The notes under the pieces: model-generated
Told to the model about the DNA's origin: nothing
Databases searched by the model: none
What the model saw: the letters and a program-made list of their open reading frames with translations, nothing else
Part shown: in pieces, positions 61,571 through 64,000 of the stretch
Numbering within the stretch: position 1 is the stretch's first letter
Layout: each line of letters begins with the position of its first letter
Made by a program: the position numbers and the translations under genes
DNA from: Ochlerotatus camptorhynchus
Taxonomy: Eukaryota > Arthropoda > Insecta > Diptera > Culicidae
DNA length: 64,000 nt
Reading direction: 5' to 3'
NCBI RefSeq assembly: GCF_037179485.1
Contig: NW_027040510.1
Coordinates: 1-64,000 of the forward strand

Positions 61571-63924
61571 ATGTTCGAGGTAACGCAGTTGAACCTGAAC
61601 CACTGCTCGGCTGCTCAGCAACTGCTGTGGCAATCGGCAGCGGAATGGGTAGCGGATGTCGCAATCATCTCCGACCCGTACCGCGTCCCAACCGGCAACG
61701 GGAATTGGGTCACGGACGCGTCGGGGATGGCGGCGATATGCATGATGAGGAGCCTCCCCATTCAGGAGGTAGTCGTGTCCAACTCGAGCGAGGGATTCGT
61801 GATCGCCAGGCTTAATGGAGTATATTTAAGTAGCTGTTATGCTACGCCCAGGTGGTCTTCTCGCAGATGGTGGACAGACTCACTGCGGTACTTGTCGGCC
61901 TAAGACCGGTGGTCATTGCGAGCGACTTTAACGCATGGGCGGTGGAGTGGGGCAGCCACCACACCAACCAGAGAGGATGCATCCTACTGGATGCAATGGA
62001 CAAACTGGACGTTGTACTATCCAACACCGGCTTGGTCAGTACCTATAGAAGGAATGGTGCAGAATCCGTCATCGACGTGACATACTGCAGCCCGAGTTTG
62101 GAGGGCAACCTACACTGGAGGGTCGATGAGGGTTACACCCATAGTGACCATCAGGCGATTCGGTACAGTGTAGGGCCAGGTGAGAGGCGAGTGGCAGGAG
62201 GAAACCCTTCCTGCGCTCGAGGCTGGCGGACGTCGTTCTTCGAGGAAGAGGTCTTCGGCGAAGCACTGAGGCGGGAGCGAATAACCCCGGATCTGACGGG
62301 GGAAGAACTGGTAGCAGCGCTGACAAGAGCGTGCGATACAACCATGCCTAAGAGAGCCTATCCCAGGCATGACCATAGACCAGTGTACTGGTAGAGTGAG
62401 TCGATTGCTATCCTCAGGGCGTCTTGCCTCCAGGCTAGAAGAAGGATGCAACGAGCTCGTACGACTGAATCTCGGGAGAAACGCCGTGTCGCTCTTCGAG
62501 CGGCTAAGGCGGCCCTAAATAAAGAGATCGCCAGACGCAAGCGTGCGTGCTTTGACAGCTTATGCCTAAGCGCCAACACGAACCCATGGGGGGATGCCTA
62601 CAAAGTGGTCATGGTAAAGACCCGTGGCGTGACGGCACCCCCGGAGAGATCACCAGCGGTACTGGCTCCGATCGTTGGGTTCCTGTTCCCGCGTAGGGAC
62701 GTAGACTCCTGGCCGCGGATCCCAGGCACGGATCAGAGAGAAGTGTCTAGAGTGACGAACAGTGAACTTAGCGGTATTGCCAAGTCGCTGGTGGTGGGTA
62801 AGGCCCCGGGCCCAGATGGGATCCCGGTTGTGGCTCTGAGGGCGGCCGTTGCGGAAAATCCAGACATATTCCGTTCTGTTTTTCAGACCTGTCTGGACGT
62901 AGGCATCTTCCCAGATGCGTGGAAGCGGCAGAGGCTGGTGCTGCTCCCGAAGCCAGGAAAACCCCCTGAGTACCCGTCAGCATACAGGCCCATTTATTTG
63001 CTGGACACCACTGGGAAACTGCTTGAGAGGGTCATCCTCAACAGGTTGTCGGCCTACACTGAAGGTGTAGACGGCTTGTCAAGCAGCCACCCTAGTAGCA
63101 CAATTCTGTCCCAAAAAGTTGCAGAAACTTGTTTATAACTGAAATAAGTCATATATAAGTTTTCGAGACCAATTTATCCACGGTGGATGCCATCCGCGAC
63201 GTCATCCACACGGCAGAGGTGGTCCAACGGAAACGAAGGGGAATTCGTTACTGCGCGGTGGTAACCTTAGATGTGCAGATGGGGGGCGATAGCCCGCTCG
63301 CTACCGCAGCTCCAAATTCCCGGAGGGCTGTATAAGATTCTGGAAAGCTACTTCCAGAATCGTGTGTTGACGTACGACACAGAAGATGGCGAAAAATGCG
63401 TTAGAGTCACCGCAGGAGTGCCACAAGGCTCCATCCTGGGCCCGGTGTTATGGAACGTCATGTACGATGGACTGTTGAGGATAATATTCCCGGTAGGCGT
63501 GAAAATTGTCGGTTTTGCCGACGATGTCACGCTGGTAGTCTACGGGGAATCCCTCGAGGAGGTAGAGCTGACAGCGGCTCACTGCGTCAAGCTTGTGGAG
63601 GAATGGATGAGATCCGGGAAACTGGAGCTTGCCCATCACAAGACGGAAGTGGTCGTAGTCAAAAATCGCATGTCAGTACAGCATGCGACGTTGACAGTTG
63701 GCGGAAGCACAATTAGGTCTGTGCGCTCTCAGAAACTCTTGGGGGTTATGCTCGATGATAAGCTCAGCTTCGGCTGCCACGTCGAGTACGCCTGCAAGAG
63801 AGCGTCTTCGGCTGTGGGGGCATTATCTCGCATGATGTCAAACAGCTCGGCAGTGAATGTCAGTAAGCGCAGGCTCCTCGCAGGGGTCGTAGTATCTATC
63901 CTCACATACGGCGGTCCTGCGTAG
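61571..63924 (+). pseudogene. R1-clade non-LTR retrotransposon ORF2, lightly broken
   Basis: Endonuclease: VTQLNLNHCSAAQQLLWQ, then after a frame break near 61860 LRPVVIASDFNAWAVEWG (Ser for the usual Gly before DFNA), ESVIDVTYCSPSLEG and GYTHSDHQAIRYS. A stop at 62392 follows RPVYW. RT: VGKAPGPDGIPVVALRA, LVLLPKPGKPPEYPSAYRPI, then an insertion at about 63089-63171, a further shift near 63260, SYFQNRVLTYDTEDGE, GVPQGSILGPVLWN and VKIVGFADDVTLVVYG, to a stop at 63922 where the family normally continues. A short GACA repeat ends the window. It has the same family as the relic at 5.3-7.5 kb but is better kept. Confidence 0.82.
63089..63171. repeat. MITE fragment inside the R1-clade RT
   Basis: It starts CCCTAGTAGCA, like the MITE at 54397-54507, and shares the GCAGAAACTTGT and ACTGAAATAAGT text. 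The right terminus is missing. It replaces part of the RT between GLSS and the VDAIRDVIHTAEVV segment. Confidence 0.55.
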
Positions 63925-63979
63925 GCTGCGGTACTGGATATTGACTGCCACAGGCGGAAGCGGTGGCACGATGGCCTTT

Positions 63980-64000
63980 TTGAAGGACAGACAGACAGAC
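63980..64000 (+). repeat. GACA microsatellite at the window edge
   Basis: ACAGACAGACAGAC repeats at the right end. It may be the simple-repeat tail of the truncated R1-clade copy or an independent microsatellite; the window stops before this can be judged. Confidence 0.5.

Overview
This window reads as repeat-rich nuclear DNA from a mosquito, most likely an aedine (Aedes-type) genome. The grounds are tRNA-derived SINEs resembling the Feilai family, a mixture of LOA-, I-, R1- and RTE-clade non-LTR retrotransposons, a BEL/Pao retroelement, and many small TA- or TTAA-flanked inverted-repeat elements. No bacterial genes, operons, rRNA or CRISPR arrays are visible. Species is inferred from repeat content only.

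Host signal is sparse. On the minus strand, a signal-peptide exon (12053-12152) and a prodomain exon (1898-2186) have matching splice phases. They look like the first two coding exons of an ADAMTS/ADAM-type metalloprotease, separated by an intron of about 9.9 kb full of repeats. A possible core promoter and untranslated first exon lie at 13.3-13.55 kb. Broken histone H3 and H4 genes with histone 3' stem-loops lie at 37.85-39.13 kb. The stretches 12.2-13.8, 25.2-28.0, 39.4-41.3 and 57.9-59.8 kb look unique but carry no gene I can recognise.

Mobile-element layout. 0-13 kb: transposase relics, SINEs, a decayed R1-clade element (5.3-7.5 kb) with three insertions, and a pogo-type relic. 13.8-18.85 kb: a long LOA-clade element with a near-complete ORF2. 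19.7-24.15 kb: a hAT relic, then a BEL/Pao 5' LTR, gag and protease remnant. 28-36 kb: SINEs, a near-perfect palindrome, and an RTE fragment split by a 5.5 kb composite holding a Tc1/mariner-superfamily element with two convergent genes. 36.9-39.4 kb: a second copy of the composite's outer family, containing the histone relics. 41.3-52.7 kb: a nested stack. A complete-looking I-clade element (both ORFs open, 14 bp target duplication) sits inside an older non-LTR element, and next to it a second copy of that older family carries three inverted-repeat insertions. 53-64 kb: a possible Mutator-like element, fold-back elements, ORF1 and I-clade fragments, a degenerate satellite and an R1-clade element running off the right edge.

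The most interesting signal is a recurring module with hammerhead-ribozyme architecture: CUGANGA, a stem II, GAAA, a tiny self-complementary stem III ending in UAUC, and a closing stem I. Four copies are close to complete (5.07, 54.90 minus, 55.03 and 60.02 kb) and three are half copies (19.99, 31.72 and 59.93 kb). They sit in three families of short, mostly fold-back elements whose arms are otherwise unrelated. Two of these elements are flanked by direct repeats of 11 and 15 bp. This fits a group of small mobile RNAs built around a self-cleaving ribozyme, but cleavage is not shown here.
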